Shown piece after piece: positions 24,177 through 31,772 of a stretch of DNA of 43,681 nucleotides. Below the pieces are notes generated by a model that was not told where the DNA came from, searched no databases, and saw only the letters and a list, made by a program, of their open reading frames with translations. Position 1 is the first letter of the stretch; each line of letters opens with the position of its first letter. Both the position numbers and the translations under genes were made by a program. The stretch is from Bacteroidaceae bacterium (GTDB taxonomy: Bacteria > Bacteroidota > Bacteroidia > Bacteroidales > Bacteroidaceae), in contig JAFZWM010000017.1 of NCBI GenBank assembly GCA_017617315.1, forward strand, positions 1 to 43,681, written 5' to 3'.

Positions 24177-24940
24177 TACTATTTATCTTTGAAGGAGCAT
24201 CGTATGAGCCTCCTCTGTATGACGGCATCAAGTCTTTGTTCTTCCCAAGGAGCAAAGATCAGATAGTATGCTCTTTTTGCAGCAGTATCTATACATTTTA
24301 CAAACGGCTAAAAGATGACTATGACGGCTTTGCTGATGTGGTTGATGTTCTGAAAACAGAACTGTTGAAGACTGATCCGGGGAATGATTTGTTTAAATAC
24401 AAGAGTTCGGATTTTGAATCAATATATCTTTTCTTTGACTATGACTTTTACAGAGGAGATTTGTCTGTGAAAAATGCACAGGTGCGAGAGTTGTTGGAAT
24501 ACTTTAATGAGGAGACTGAGAACGGCAGGTTGTTTATCAGCTATCCAATGATTGAGAGCATACAATATACCAAAAAGTTGCCAGATAACGATTTCCATAA
24601 TTATGTTGTGCAAAGAGAAGATAGCGTTGGCGAAAAGTTTAAGAAAGAAGCGAGGCGGTTCTGCTTTTATCGGGGATACGCTTTCTTGAAGGATGCCGAC
24701 AACTGGAAACATATAGTTCAACAAAATGCTTATAAGGCTAACAATCTGACAACAGGTTCTTTGTCATGGCCTTTGAACAAGGATGATGTAGAGCAGATGG
24801 CTGTTTTCGAGGCTCAACTTAGTAAGCATGTCATACCTTGTGATAATGTTGCCATACTGAATGCGTTTCCACTATTTTTATTTTATTATTTCCCGATAGG
24901 CAGGTTCGTTAAACATGAACTTATGGGGGATAATTTGTAA
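24173..24940 (+). CDS. TOPRIM-like putative nuclease of an AbiL-like pair
   Basis: A 255-residue protein. The start MILFIFEGASYEP places Glu7 in a strand-loop like TOPRIM motif 1 (E-G), and IYLFFDYDFYRGD (Asp89, Asp91) supplies the D-x-D of motif 2. This layout is shared by RloB, AriB and AbiLii-like proteins. In such systems the ATPase senses phage and the TOPRIM protein cuts tRNA or DNA, or otherwise shuts down the cell. The 4-base overlap with the ATPase gene shows coupled translation. Exact family membership is not certain. Confidence 0.65.
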   Translation: MILFIFEGASYEPPLYDGIKSLFFPRSKDQIVCSFCSSIYTFYKRLKDDYDGFADVVDVLKTELLKTDPGNDLFKYKSSDFESIYLFFDYDFYRGDLSVKNAQVRELLEYFNEETENGRLFISYPMIESIQYTKKLPDNDFHNYVVQREDSVGEKFKKEARRFCFYRGYAFLKDADNWKHIVQQNAYKANNLTTGSLSWPLNKDDVEQMAVFEAQLSKHVIPCDNVAILNAFPLFLFYYFPIGRFVKHELMGDNL

Positions 24941-24992
24941 AATATATTGTGCCTCCTGACATTAAGTTCAAGTGATGCGGCATGAAAAGGGC

Positions 24993-25033
24993 AGAAAGAG
25001 TCGGGGAATTATTCTATTTCCCCGACTCTTTCT
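24993..25033. terminator. Bidirectional terminator overlapping a stop codon
   Basis: Perfect 16-base stem AGAAAGAGTCGGGGAA / TTCCCCGACTCTTTCT. The minus-strand gene's last codons form one arm and its stop (25009-25011) falls in the loop, so the hairpin serves both converging operons. Confidence 0.8.
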
Positions 25034-26397
25034 ATTCCATACTTATCCAGCTCGTCGTCGCTTGTGCTGATGTAAAGCATCATGTCGCTGAATGTAATGT
25101 ATGATTTATTGTTCATACGCAATAGTCCTACGTTGTCGTCAATGTGAATCTTACCGAAACATTCGTGTGCCGATTTTGGTATTTTGTAGTACACACCATC
25201 GCTTTCAGTCGGAATGTACAAATGGTCTTTGGTTATGGCATATATGTTTGGTTCGAAATAATAATCGTATTGTTTGAATTGCTGCTCTATTTTGCAGTTG
25301 TCAAGCCATCTTTCGTATTGAGATACTACATTCTCGTCGGTACATCTGGTAAGATGGATTTTCTGAGGCCATTTCTTCGATGGCATGATTGTCTGTAGCG
25401 GCAGTTCGTCGGGGGTGGTGTCGAGCATATTTGTGCCATACCATGTGCTGTCTTCGTCGGTTAATTTACGGCCTTCTATCTGGTGCTTTATGGCTTTCGG
25501 GTGCGCGAGGTAGAATATAAGTCTGTCTTCGTCTTGAAGTATGTACAATTCGTATTTTGTTCCTTTTAGTCTGTTTTCTGCATCTTTTTCCCAGTATATT
25601 GCGAAGTAAATACCTGCCCTTATTGTGTTTACTATCTGCCAGAACTGCGTGTTTTTGAGCTTTCCGCCGTCTTCGTTCCAGAAGCCCTCGATATTGAGTG
25701 GTGCAAGGTCATTTTTTGTTTTTTCTGAAATGTTGTATAGCTCCGAAGAACTTGAAAACGACTTGTAGTTGTTGAGAATCTCGTAAACGTAGTAGTAAAG
25801 CACTATTCTTGTTTTGTCGTCATCTTCGCGTGCATTCTTTATAAGTGGCAACGATTCGAAAATTGTCCCATTGCTTGTAAAGTTGTCCAACAGTTTTATC
25901 ACATCTTCATATACTTCCTCAAAATTGGTTACGTCGCCGTTTTTCGACTCATATCCCGGCAGGGCTTTCATCAGCATCATAATCAGAATGGCAATGTCGA
26001 TATTCTGCTCTTCAATCTGTCTGTATATGTCGGCTTTCTTTCTTGGGTGCCCGTTGATGGTGTGAGGCATAAAGTGGTTGCGCAGAATCTCATCGGCTGT
26101 CTTTTTGGGGTGAGTTCTGCGTGCCAGATTGTTGCTAAAGAAGCTTGATGCCTTTTCGTATTCTGTCATAAATGTCGACAGATTCAGACTTCCTTGGCTT
26201 AAGAACGAAACGAATGCCTGCAAATCTGTGAAGGCAGCGCGCATCTTTTGCGGACTGGTGAAGCATTTTTTTATGCTATTGTTGTGTATAGAATGGTTGT
26301 CGAGAAAGTCTTCGAACTCTTCTGTTGTGTTGAAAATGAGCCTTGTGTTGACTATGGTTGTAAGCCATTCTTCGTAAATACTTGTTTCTTGTTCCAT
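25009..26397 (-). CDS. Hypothetical protein
   Basis: A 462-residue, probably cytosolic protein with no signal peptide or membrane helix. The first half is helical (EEFEDFLDNHS, AFTDLQAFVSFL, IEEQNIDIAILIMMLMKALPGYES). The second half is strand-rich with many aromatic residues (FYLAHPKAI, YYFEPNIYAITKDHLYIPTE). No motif identifies a family. It stands alone behind its own promoter and ends in a terminator, next to the AAA/TOPRIM pair and inside the repeat-bracketed island. Two AGTAT..ATACT dyads upstream suggest regulated expression. Confidence 0.6.
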   Translation of the reverse strand: MEQETSIYEEWLTTIVNTRLIFNTTEEFEDFLDNHSIHNNSIKKCFTSPQKMRAAFTDLQAFVSFLSQGSLNLSTFMTEYEKASSFFSNNLARRTHPKKTADEILRNHFMPHTINGHPRKKADIYRQIEEQNIDIAILIMMLMKALPGYESKNGDVTNFEEVYEDVIKLLDNFTSNGTIFESLPLIKNAREDDDKTRIVLYYYVYEILNNYKSFSSSSELYNISEKTKNDLAPLNIEGFWNEDGGKLKNTQFWQIVNTIRAGIYFAIYWEKDAENRLKGTKYELYILQDEDRLIFYLAHPKAIKHQIEGRKLTDEDSTWYGTNMLDTTPDELPLQTIMPSKKWPQKIHLTRCTDENVVSQYERWLDNCKIEQQFKQYDYYFEPNIYAITKDHLYIPTESDGVYYKIPKSAHECFGKIHIDDNVGLLRMNNKSYITFSDMMLYISTSDDELDKYGIERVGEIE

Positions 26398-26428
26398 CGC
26401 AAAAAATAGTTTTTGTTATTGTTTGTTG

Positions 26429-26436
26429 CAAATGTA
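26429..26436 (-). promoter_or_regulatory. Promoter -7 box for the 25009-26397 gene
   Basis: TACATTTG on the minus strand, an exact TAnnTTTG match, 32 bases before the ATG. Confidence 0.5.
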
Positions 26437-26449
26437 GTTATTTTACATT

Positions 26450-26474
26450 CATAGTATGTTGCGATGATACTATG
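26450..26474. promoter_or_regulatory. Operator-like dyad
   Basis: CATAGTAT / ATACTATG with a 9-base centre, lying where the -33 region of the minus-strand promoter should be. A second palindrome, AGTATGATACT, lies at 26513-26523. Confidence 0.35.
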
Positions 26475-26555
26475 TTTTTTTATTATCAGGTGAATTTTTG
26501 CTTGTGTTTGGTAGTATGATACTTTATATCGGCGGATTTTTGACAATGTGCTGCT

Positions 26556-26632
26556 GCGTGTAGACTTATCCCTTCGGGATTCGTTCGAGATTCGTTCGGG
26601 ACGAGTGGGGGATTTTGGAGCGAAGAATCACA
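26556..26632 (+). repeat. Dispersed repeat, copy 2 (second half)
   Basis: Bases 26573-26630 nearly match 16573-16630 (ttcgggattcgttcgaga, ttcgttcgggacgagtgg, gaagaatcac). The first half of the repeat is missing apart from a gcgtgtaga remnant. Confidence 0.7.
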
Positions 26633-26658
26633 TGTTGTTTGCGTGAAAATTAGTAAAT

Positions 26659-27252
26659 CTATCCAACATCAATAATGTCGTTGCGATATTTGTTTGCGCC
26701 TTTTATAACAAGGTCCTCGAATTCGAATGTGTTTTTAACAGAAATGTAGTCGTTGAACCCGACAAAATAGAATCGTTTGTAACAATTGCGGAGCATTGTT
26801 GTTTGTTTCAGTCTGATGCCGAATTTTACAAATTTGTTTGATATCTGATTGTAATAAAAATCAAAATCATCAACATCTAAAGTGATTAATCCTATACTCT
26901 TCGAGGACCAATAGACTTTTATTCCTTTAATGTCTTTGAATTTTATGCATGCGTAGCCGTTTCTAACTCCTTCGAATATGCTTACCGAATCTTCGCTTAC
27001 AATGGCTAAAGGCTTTCTCATTATAAATAAAGCCCAGAATTTTAGTAAAACTATGCAAAATCTGTAAAATAGAAGTATGTTTATTGGTATAAGCAATGTC
27101 AACCATATTGGTTTTATTGTATGTTTAAAAGCCATAGTAAGTGGTATGAAGTTGAACATGAAAACAAAGAAAAAAATGGAAAATATTTCATGGAATGTGT
27201 AGGAAAACGTATACCACCTGTTTGCGTAGAAATATTTGTTGTTTTCGTTCAT
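26659..27252 (-). CDS. Hypothetical membrane protein, STM3941-like
   Basis: A 197-residue AT-rich gene. Two hydrophobic hairpin helices (about 22-42 and 48-76) are followed by a soluble domain (PLAIVSEDSVSIFEG...FKDIKGIKVYW...) of strand pattern resembling the PH-like domain of small two-helix membrane proteins such as the STM3941 type. The likeness is weak. It lies inside the accessory island between two copies of the dispersed repeat. Confidence 0.5.
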   Translation of the reverse strand: MNENNKYFYANRWYTFSYTFHEIFSIFFFVFMFNFIPLTMAFKHTIKPIWLTLLIPINILLFYRFCIVLLKFWALFIMRKPLAIVSEDSVSIFEGVRNGYACIKFKDIKGIKVYWSSKSIGLITLDVDDFDFYYNQISNKFVKFGIRLKQTTMLRNCYKRFYFVGFNDYISVKNTFEFEDLVIKGANKYRNDIIDVG

Positions 27253-27273
27253 ATTTTTAGTTTTTAGAGATGT

Positions 27274-27392
27274 TGAAGAAAACGATGCGCAAGTTTTGCG
27301 TGACGCAAGGATGCGAAGTGTAGAATTTTTCGCGTGCCGTGTCTTCGGGATTCCTTCGGGATGTATGTATGGTTTTGAATGTGAAGAATCAC
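27274..27392 (+). repeat. Dispersed repeat, copy 3
   Basis: Matches 16505-16630 in the same orientation: gaagaa..atgcgcaag, gacgcaaggatgcgaagtgt, T-run, gtcttcgggattc, gtgaagaatcac. The middle is shorter than in copy 1. Confidence 0.7.
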
Positions 27393-27435
27393 TCTAAAAA
27401 AAATAAGCAGCCTTAATTGGTTGCTCATCTTTTTG

Positions 27436-27897
27436 TTAATAATAATATGGTTGCTTACGATCAATAATATATTTATTCCAGTCGTCGCAATGTCTTTCCC
27501 ATTTTTCCTTGTCGATTGAAATGGGATTATTATTGATTGCATTATGTAGATCGCACATTCTTTCACTTTGGTTGAGGTCATTTGAAGTGTTGGGATACTT
27601 ATAATTGATGTTTTTAATACAAATCACACCTCCACATACAAAAAAAGACAAAATGACATTCAATTTATCGATTATGTCTACAGAACTATCTCTTGAAATA
27701 TAGTTGGTTATGATCCATGATCTTGAAGGGCTTTGGGTACTTTTCCTATTTAGTATTCTTTCTACTCCAAAATCCTTCAATACTCTATCTATCAATTCTT
27801 TTGAGCAGAATTTTTCCATTTCGTTTCTGATTTCTGAATTAATATATAACCAGTCTTCATTTTGATTGTCTTTAGATTTTGATACATTTTTTTTCAT
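27436..27897 (-). CDS. Hypothetical protein
   Basis: A 153-residue, Lys/Asn/Ile-rich soluble protein. It contains two cysteine-bearing stretches (EKFCSKELIDRVL; FFVCGGVICIKNI) and a C-terminal EKWERHCDDWNKYI helix. No family recognised. It has its own promoter-like box upstream. Its base composition is much more AT-rich than neighbouring housekeeping genes, in line with acquired DNA at the right edge of the island. Confidence 0.5.
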   Translation of the reverse strand: MKKNVSKSKDNQNEDWLYINSEIRNEMEKFCSKELIDRVLKDFGVERILNRKSTQSPSRSWIITNYISRDSSVDIIDKLNVILSFFVCGGVICIKNINYKYPNTSNDLNQSERMCDLHNAINNNPISIDKEKWERHCDDWNKYIIDRKQPYYY

Positions 27898-27931
27898 AAT
27901 TTTAAAAATTTTATTACGATTAAATCATTGG

Positions 27932-27939
27932 CAAAAATA
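27932..27939 (-). promoter_or_regulatory. Possible -7 box for the 27436-27897 gene
   Basis: TATTTTTG on the minus strand, 34 bases before the ATG at 27897. Confidence 0.35.
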
Positions 27940-28180
27940 CAGCTTGTTTATAATATAATGAAATTTTTTTAAGAAAAACAATGGTATGCATTGATGAAAT
28001 TTTGAAAAATATGAATTTATGAGAAAGATAATATGATTATTAGTAGGAGACTTTTATTTGATTATTAAGGAGTTCGTGGACCAAGTCTACCGTGATGAAT
28101 AACTTTTCGATATAGAATCGTCTTTCCATTTTTTTTGAAAAAGTTGTGTGTTGTTATGTTATGATTAGGTATATTGTAGT
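27940..28180. other. AT-rich spacer without a gene
   Basis: No ORF above about 15 codons. A stretch near 28065-28110 could encode a degraded peptide (KEFVDQVYRDE) and may be a gene remnant, but nothing can be assigned. Confidence 0.4.
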
Positions 28181-28651
28181 TTAGAACAGATATTCCAAAG
28201 CCTTGCAGATATCGTTGTATGTGCGCTCAAAGTTATCGGTATACCAAGGGTCGGCAACGCTCGCGTCGCTTCCCGTTAGGCTCATCAGTTTCTGGATTTT
28301 TCCGTTTGGGTCGTAAAACTTTCCGTGTCCTGCATCAAGAACAATATCGGGCATGTCCCAATGCAGAAAGCGCAGATTGTTGTCGTCCATAACAAATATG
28401 TGGTCGTAGTAGTTGTAGTCGGCAACCGTCATCTGCCTTGCGCGTCGGCGCGTGAAGGGGATGTTGTGGCGGCGCAGACAATCCTTTGCCGGCGGATAGA
28501 TGTCGTTTCCAATCTCCTCGGTAGATGTGGCAGCCGAGGCAATCTCGAAGTCGGCCTCGCGGTTTCGGTCGGCAACCATCTTCTTCATTATCATCTCTGC
28601 CATAGGGCTTCGGCAGATGTTTCCGTGGCAAACGAAAAGGATTTTTTTCAT
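28181..28651 (-). CDS. Low-molecular-weight protein-tyrosine phosphatase
   Basis: A 156-residue cytosolic phosphatase. The P-loop is VCHGNICRSP near the N-terminus (Cys8 nucleophile, C-x5-R), and the general-acid motif is DPWYTDNF near the C-terminus, both diagnostic of the family. Such enzymes often reverse tyrosine phosphorylation of capsule-assembly kinases (Wzb/Etp type), but no capsule genes are in this window. The ATG at 28651 is chosen over one 33 bases upstream because the P-loop strand MKKILFVCHGN begins there, as in homologues, and a promoter sits 20 bases before it. Confidence 0.92.
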   Translation of the reverse strand: MKKILFVCHGNICRSPMAEMIMKKMVADRNREADFEIASAATSTEEIGNDIYPPAKDCLRRHNIPFTRRRARQMTVADYNYYDHIFVMDDNNLRFLHWDMPDIVLDAGHGKFYDPNGKIQKLMSLTGSDASVADPWYTDNFERTYNDICKALEYLF

Positions 28652-28670
28652 ATTATGCGATGTTTTTGTG

Positions 28671-28678
28671 CAAAGATA
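28671..28678 (-). promoter_or_regulatory. Promoter -7 box for the phosphatase gene
   Basis: TATCTTTG on the minus strand, an exact TAnnTTTG match, 19 bases before the ATG at 28651. Confidence 0.55.
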
Positions 28679-28805
28679 CATCAAAATAAGGCATCGCTCT
28701 TAATTTTAAAATCGTTTTTACGATAAAAAACGCCTTCATCTGATGATACAGGTCAAAAAAGTGCGGTTTTTCACTTTTCTTAACAAATAAGGCGACACGT
28801 TTTTG

Positions 28806-28836
28806 TTGGCAGAATGAAAAAATAGAATTAAGTTTG
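28806..28836 (+). promoter_or_regulatory. Promoter of the ROK kinase gene
   Basis: TTG (28806-28808), a 20-base spacer and TAAGTTTG (28829-28836), 55 bases before the ATG at 28892. Confidence 0.6.
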
Positions 28837-28891
28837 CAATGCTCAAACGGAGCACAATCTTTAATAAAACCTTTAGTAAACAAAAAATAAC

Positions 28892-29857
28892 ATGGAAACA
28901 GAAAAACCATACGTAATTGGAATGGACCTTGGAGGTACCAATTCGGTTTGCGGCATTGTTGATGCCAGAGGAAATATTCTTTGTACAGACTCTGTCAAGA
29001 CTCAGCAGTATCCAAACATCGAGGATTATATTCAGGCCGTGTGCAACATTCTTATGCCAATGATTGAGAAGGTTGGCGGCATAGAGAAGATAAAGGGCTT
29101 TGGCATTGGTGCGCCAAACGGCAACTTCTACAACGGAACAATAGAGCACGCTCCAAACCTGCCTTGGAAGGGCATCGTGCCTATGGCTAACATGTTCAAG
29201 ACAAAGCTGGGCATTCCTGTTGCGCTTACAAACGATGCAAACGCGGCTGCCATTGGCGAGATGACATACGGCGCGGCTCGCGGAATGAAGAACTTCATCG
29301 TGATAACCCTCGGCACGGGCGTTGGCTCGGGCATCGTTATTAACGGACAGCTTGTTTACGGCTGCGACGGCTTTGCCGGAGAGCTTGGCCACGTTATTAT
29401 GCGCCGCGAGGACGGCCGTCTGTGCGGCTGCGGACGCAAGGGCTGTCTTGAGACATACTGCTCGGCAACGGGCGTGGCTCGCACGGCACGCGAGATTCTG
29501 ACAAAGGATTCTACGCCAAGCCTTCTGCGCAATCTCAATCCGGAGGAGATAACATCAAAGGATGTGTACGATGCAGCCGTTAAGGGCGATGCCGTGGCAC
29601 TCAAGATCTTCGACTTTACCGGAAAGATTCTGGGCGAGGCTCTTGCCGACTTTGCAGCTTTCTCATCGCCAGAGGCATTCATCTTCTTTGGCGGACTGAC
29701 AAAGAGCGGCAAGTACATCATGGATCCTATAAAGGATTCGTATAATGAGAATGTTATGCCTATCTTCAAGGGAAAGGCCAAGATGCTGGTGTCTGAGCTG
29801 AAGGACAGCGACGCTGCCGTGCTTGGCGCAAGTGCCCTTGGCTGGGAGGCTAAATAA
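28892..29857 (+). CDS. ROK-family glucokinase
   Basis: A 321-residue cytosolic sugar kinase. The ATP motif is GMDLGGTN (10-17), the catalytic-base region is LTNDANAAAIGE, the phosphate loop is TLGTGVGSGI, and the ROK signature and zinc site are GFAGELGHV and CGCGRKGCLE. ROK members of this length in Bacteroidota are glucokinases that phosphorylate glucose to glucose-6-phosphate. N-acetylmannosamine or fructose kinase activity cannot be excluded. It is monocistronic with its own promoter and terminator. Confidence 0.9.
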   Translation: METEKPYVIGMDLGGTNSVCGIVDARGNILCTDSVKTQQYPNIEDYIQAVCNILMPMIEKVGGIEKIKGFGIGAPNGNFYNGTIEHAPNLPWKGIVPMANMFKTKLGIPVALTNDANAAAIGEMTYGAARGMKNFIVITLGTGVGSGIVINGQLVYGCDGFAGELGHVIMRREDGRLCGCGRKGCLETYCSATGVARTAREILTKDSTPSLLRNLNPEEITSKDVYDAAVKGDAVALKIFDFTGKILGEALADFAAFSSPEAFIFFGGLTKSGKYIMDPIKDSYNENVMPIFKGKAKMLVSELKDSDAAVLGASALGWEAK

Positions 29858-29884
29858 GGCTCAGGATATTAATTTTATAGATGA

Positions 29885-29920
29885 GATGGCAAAAATGTAA
29901 AATGTTTTGCCATCTTTTTT
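29885..29920 (+). terminator. Intrinsic terminator after the ROK kinase
   Basis: GATGGCAAAA / TTTTGCCATC stem (29885-29894, 29905-29914) followed by six T residues. Confidence 0.8.
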
Positions 29921-29953
29921 GTATTTTATGGCATATATTGAACATTTTTTTTG

Positions 29954-29961
29954 TAATTTTG
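29954..29961 (+). promoter_or_regulatory. -7 box for the 30117 gene
   Basis: TAATTTTG, an exact TAnnTTTG match. It implies a leader of about 150 bases before the ATG at 30117. Confidence 0.4.
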
Positions 29962-29993
29962 CACGCAAATTTGAATTATATGCCGGTAAAAAG

Positions 29994-30104
29994 ATGCAAA
30001 GGATGTTGAAACTTGCTGAGAATAATTGGGTTAGCACTCCTGTGGAATGCGCGGAATACCTGCTACACGATGAATTGTGTTTTTGTTTCTTTGCTAAGGC
30101 ATAG
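29994..30104 (+). CDS. Possible small ORF in the leader of the next gene
   Basis: A 36-codon frame (MQRMLKLAENNWVSTP...) in the long leader, ending 12 bases before the next ATG. It could be a small protein or an upstream ORF. There is no family support. Confidence 0.2.
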   Translation: MQRMLKLAENNWVSTPVECAEYLLHDELCFCFFAKA

Positions 30105-30116
30105 TGAAAAGATAGT

Positions 30117-30512
30117 ATGAATAAAAGAATTTTAATATCTACATTTATATTTTTCGTATACTGTGCGTTTCTTAACGCCCACGCATTGTACAGCTATCGC
30201 AATGTAAAGAAGGTTAACAAGGCAACATCTGAGGAGATGCCGGCAAAGAACCAGCTCGAGTATGTCTCATTTTCAGACGACAGAACTAAGTGCTTCTTTT
30301 CGGATATTGACGGAAACAACATGTATGGCGAAACGGTTTTCGTGTACATGGGAGAGAAGGATGATATGTATCACTTTCATTATCAAGACCCTAATGACAG
30401 CAGTTCGTTCTGGGACGTGTACTTCAGCAAGGACTACAAGACCGTGAAATCTACCACAACGCACAATCCGTTCATCAAGATTTACGAGCTGCTCGAAATG
30501 ATAAAGAACTAA
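30117..30512 (+). CDS. Small secreted hypothetical protein
   Basis: A 131-residue protein with a signal peptide (MNKRILISTFIFFVYCAFLNAHA). The mature part alternates short strands (FVYMGEKDDMYHFHYQ, FWDVYFSKDYKTVKS) and has no recognised domain. It has its own promoter and ends in a bidirectional terminator shared with the porin gene. Function unknown; probably periplasmic. Confidence 0.6.
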   Translation: MNKRILISTFIFFVYCAFLNAHALYSYRNVKKVNKATSEEMPAKNQLEYVSFSDDRTKCFFSDIDGNNMYGETVFVYMGEKDDMYHFHYQDPNDSSSFWDVYFSKDYKTVKSTTTHNPFIKIYELLEMIKN

Positions 30513-30533
30513 ATCGTCGGGCTTAAAGGATAT

Positions 30534-30573
30534 AAAAAAGGCAGGCTTCTGAATGATGAAGCCTGCCTTTTTC
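30534..30573. terminator. Bidirectional intrinsic terminator
   Basis: AAAAAAGGCAGGCTTC / GAAGCCTGCCTTTTT stem with an 8-base loop between the convergent genes ending at 30512 and 30593. Confidence 0.85.
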
Positions 30574-30592
30574 TTTTATGCCGTTCTGATTT

Positions 30593-31699
30593 TTAGAATC
30601 TCCAGTAAAGCTGAATGTCTACGGTATTGAAGTCGTGGTCGCCTGCCACCTCCTTGCCTGTGTGAGTGTGGTAGAAAGTGCCCTGAACCTTAAGATTCTT
30701 GTTGAAATAGTAGTTTGCCGCCAGAGCGTACTGGTTTGTTGCGCTCTCGTTGCTCTTGTAGTCGCGGTAAACGTCCCATTTTCCGTAAATCTTAAAGCCC
30801 TTGGCAACAGGTGCTCCAACGGTCAGATACCAGCCATCGGCCTTGTCCTTGCCTTTAATGCTGTTCTTCAGTTCGTATACGTTAGTCTCTTTGTTCTGTT
30901 CATAGTCCGAAATCTTGTAACCCTTAGACGTTGCATACTCGCCGCGGAATGTCCAGTCGCTCTCGTACTTGATGCCGAATGCCATACGGTTGCGGTCTAC
31001 CGTTACCGTATTCTTGGTGTAGTTTCCGCTCCAGCCGAATGCTGCAATATAAAGGTTCTTTATCGGAATAATCTGGATTGTACCGATAACATCCTTAGTC
31101 TTGTTAACGTCGGAGTGGTTGATGCCCTGACCGTTTGCCACCATAACCTGATAGTGGATGAGGTTATGACCGTCGGACATCTTTGCAAAGTCACCCTGAA
31201 GCTGGATGCCGAGGTCGCGGCCGCCGCTTGAGTGCTCGCCGTTTCTGTCGGCCATACCCGAAAGCTTGCTTACAACCTGAGCGTAGTTGTTGAAGCCCAC
31301 GTCGAACGGATTGTAAGGATTCTCGAAGGTGAAGGCTCTCTTAAACTGTCCGAACTTAATCTTTGCGAACGGATATTTCTCCCATTCAGCATAAGCATCT
31401 ACTATGCGGGCAATCTTCTCGGTTGTGTTGGCTGTGTTAGGCGTACCGCTCACCTCAACCTGAAGCTTGTAGTTGAAATCCTGAACCTTTCCGTCAACAT
31501 ACACACGACCAAGACGAAGGTCGAATCCGCCATTTGTTTGCGTGCCTTCCTTGTCGTTATAGTCGTATTTTCCGATGATGTAGCCACCAAACTTAGAGTT
31601 CTGCTGGAACTCCTTCAGAATGCTCTTCTGGAACTGCGCGCTGGCTGTCGAAGCCATGCCTGCAAGGAGGGCAAGCAATAAAATTCTTTGAATCTTCAT
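30593..31699 (-). CDS. OprO/OprP-type outer-membrane porin
   Basis: A 368-residue outer-membrane beta-barrel. A signal peptide (cleavage after STASA, about residue 21) is followed by a helical segment, then repeating amphipathic strands, ending in terminal Phe (IQLYWRF), the barrel-assembly signal. The order GGFDLRLGRVYVDGKV, YAEWEKYPFAKIKFGQFKRAFTFENPYNP, and GRDLGIQLQGDF is characteristic of the phosphate-selective porin O/P family in Bacteroidota. Its solute is not necessarily phosphate. It stands alone with its own promoter and terminator. Confidence 0.88.
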   Translation of the reverse strand: MKIQRILLLALLAGMASTASAQFQKSILKEFQQNSKFGGYIIGKYDYNDKEGTQTNGGFDLRLGRVYVDGKVQDFNYKLQVEVSGTPNTANTTEKIARIVDAYAEWEKYPFAKIKFGQFKRAFTFENPYNPFDVGFNNYAQVVSKLSGMADRNGEHSSGGRDLGIQLQGDFAKMSDGHNLIHYQVMVANGQGINHSDVNKTKDVIGTIQIIPIKNLYIAAFGWSGNYTKNTVTVDRNRMAFGIKYESDWTFRGEYATSKGYKISDYEQNKETNVYELKNSIKGKDKADGWYLTVGAPVAKGFKIYGKWDVYRDYKSNESATNQYALAANYYFNKNLKVQGTFYHTHTGKEVAGDHDFNTVDIQLYWRF

Positions 31700-31733
31700 A
31701 TCTCTCTTATTCTTTTGATTTATCTTTAGTGTG

Positions 31734-31741
31734 CAAAATTA
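31734..31741 (-). promoter_or_regulatory. Promoter -7 box for the porin gene
   Basis: TAATTTTG on the minus strand, an exact TAnnTTTG match, 35 bases before the ATG at 31699. Confidence 0.5.
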
Positions 31742-31772
31742 AGAAAAAATGTTGATTGCCACTTACTTTTTG

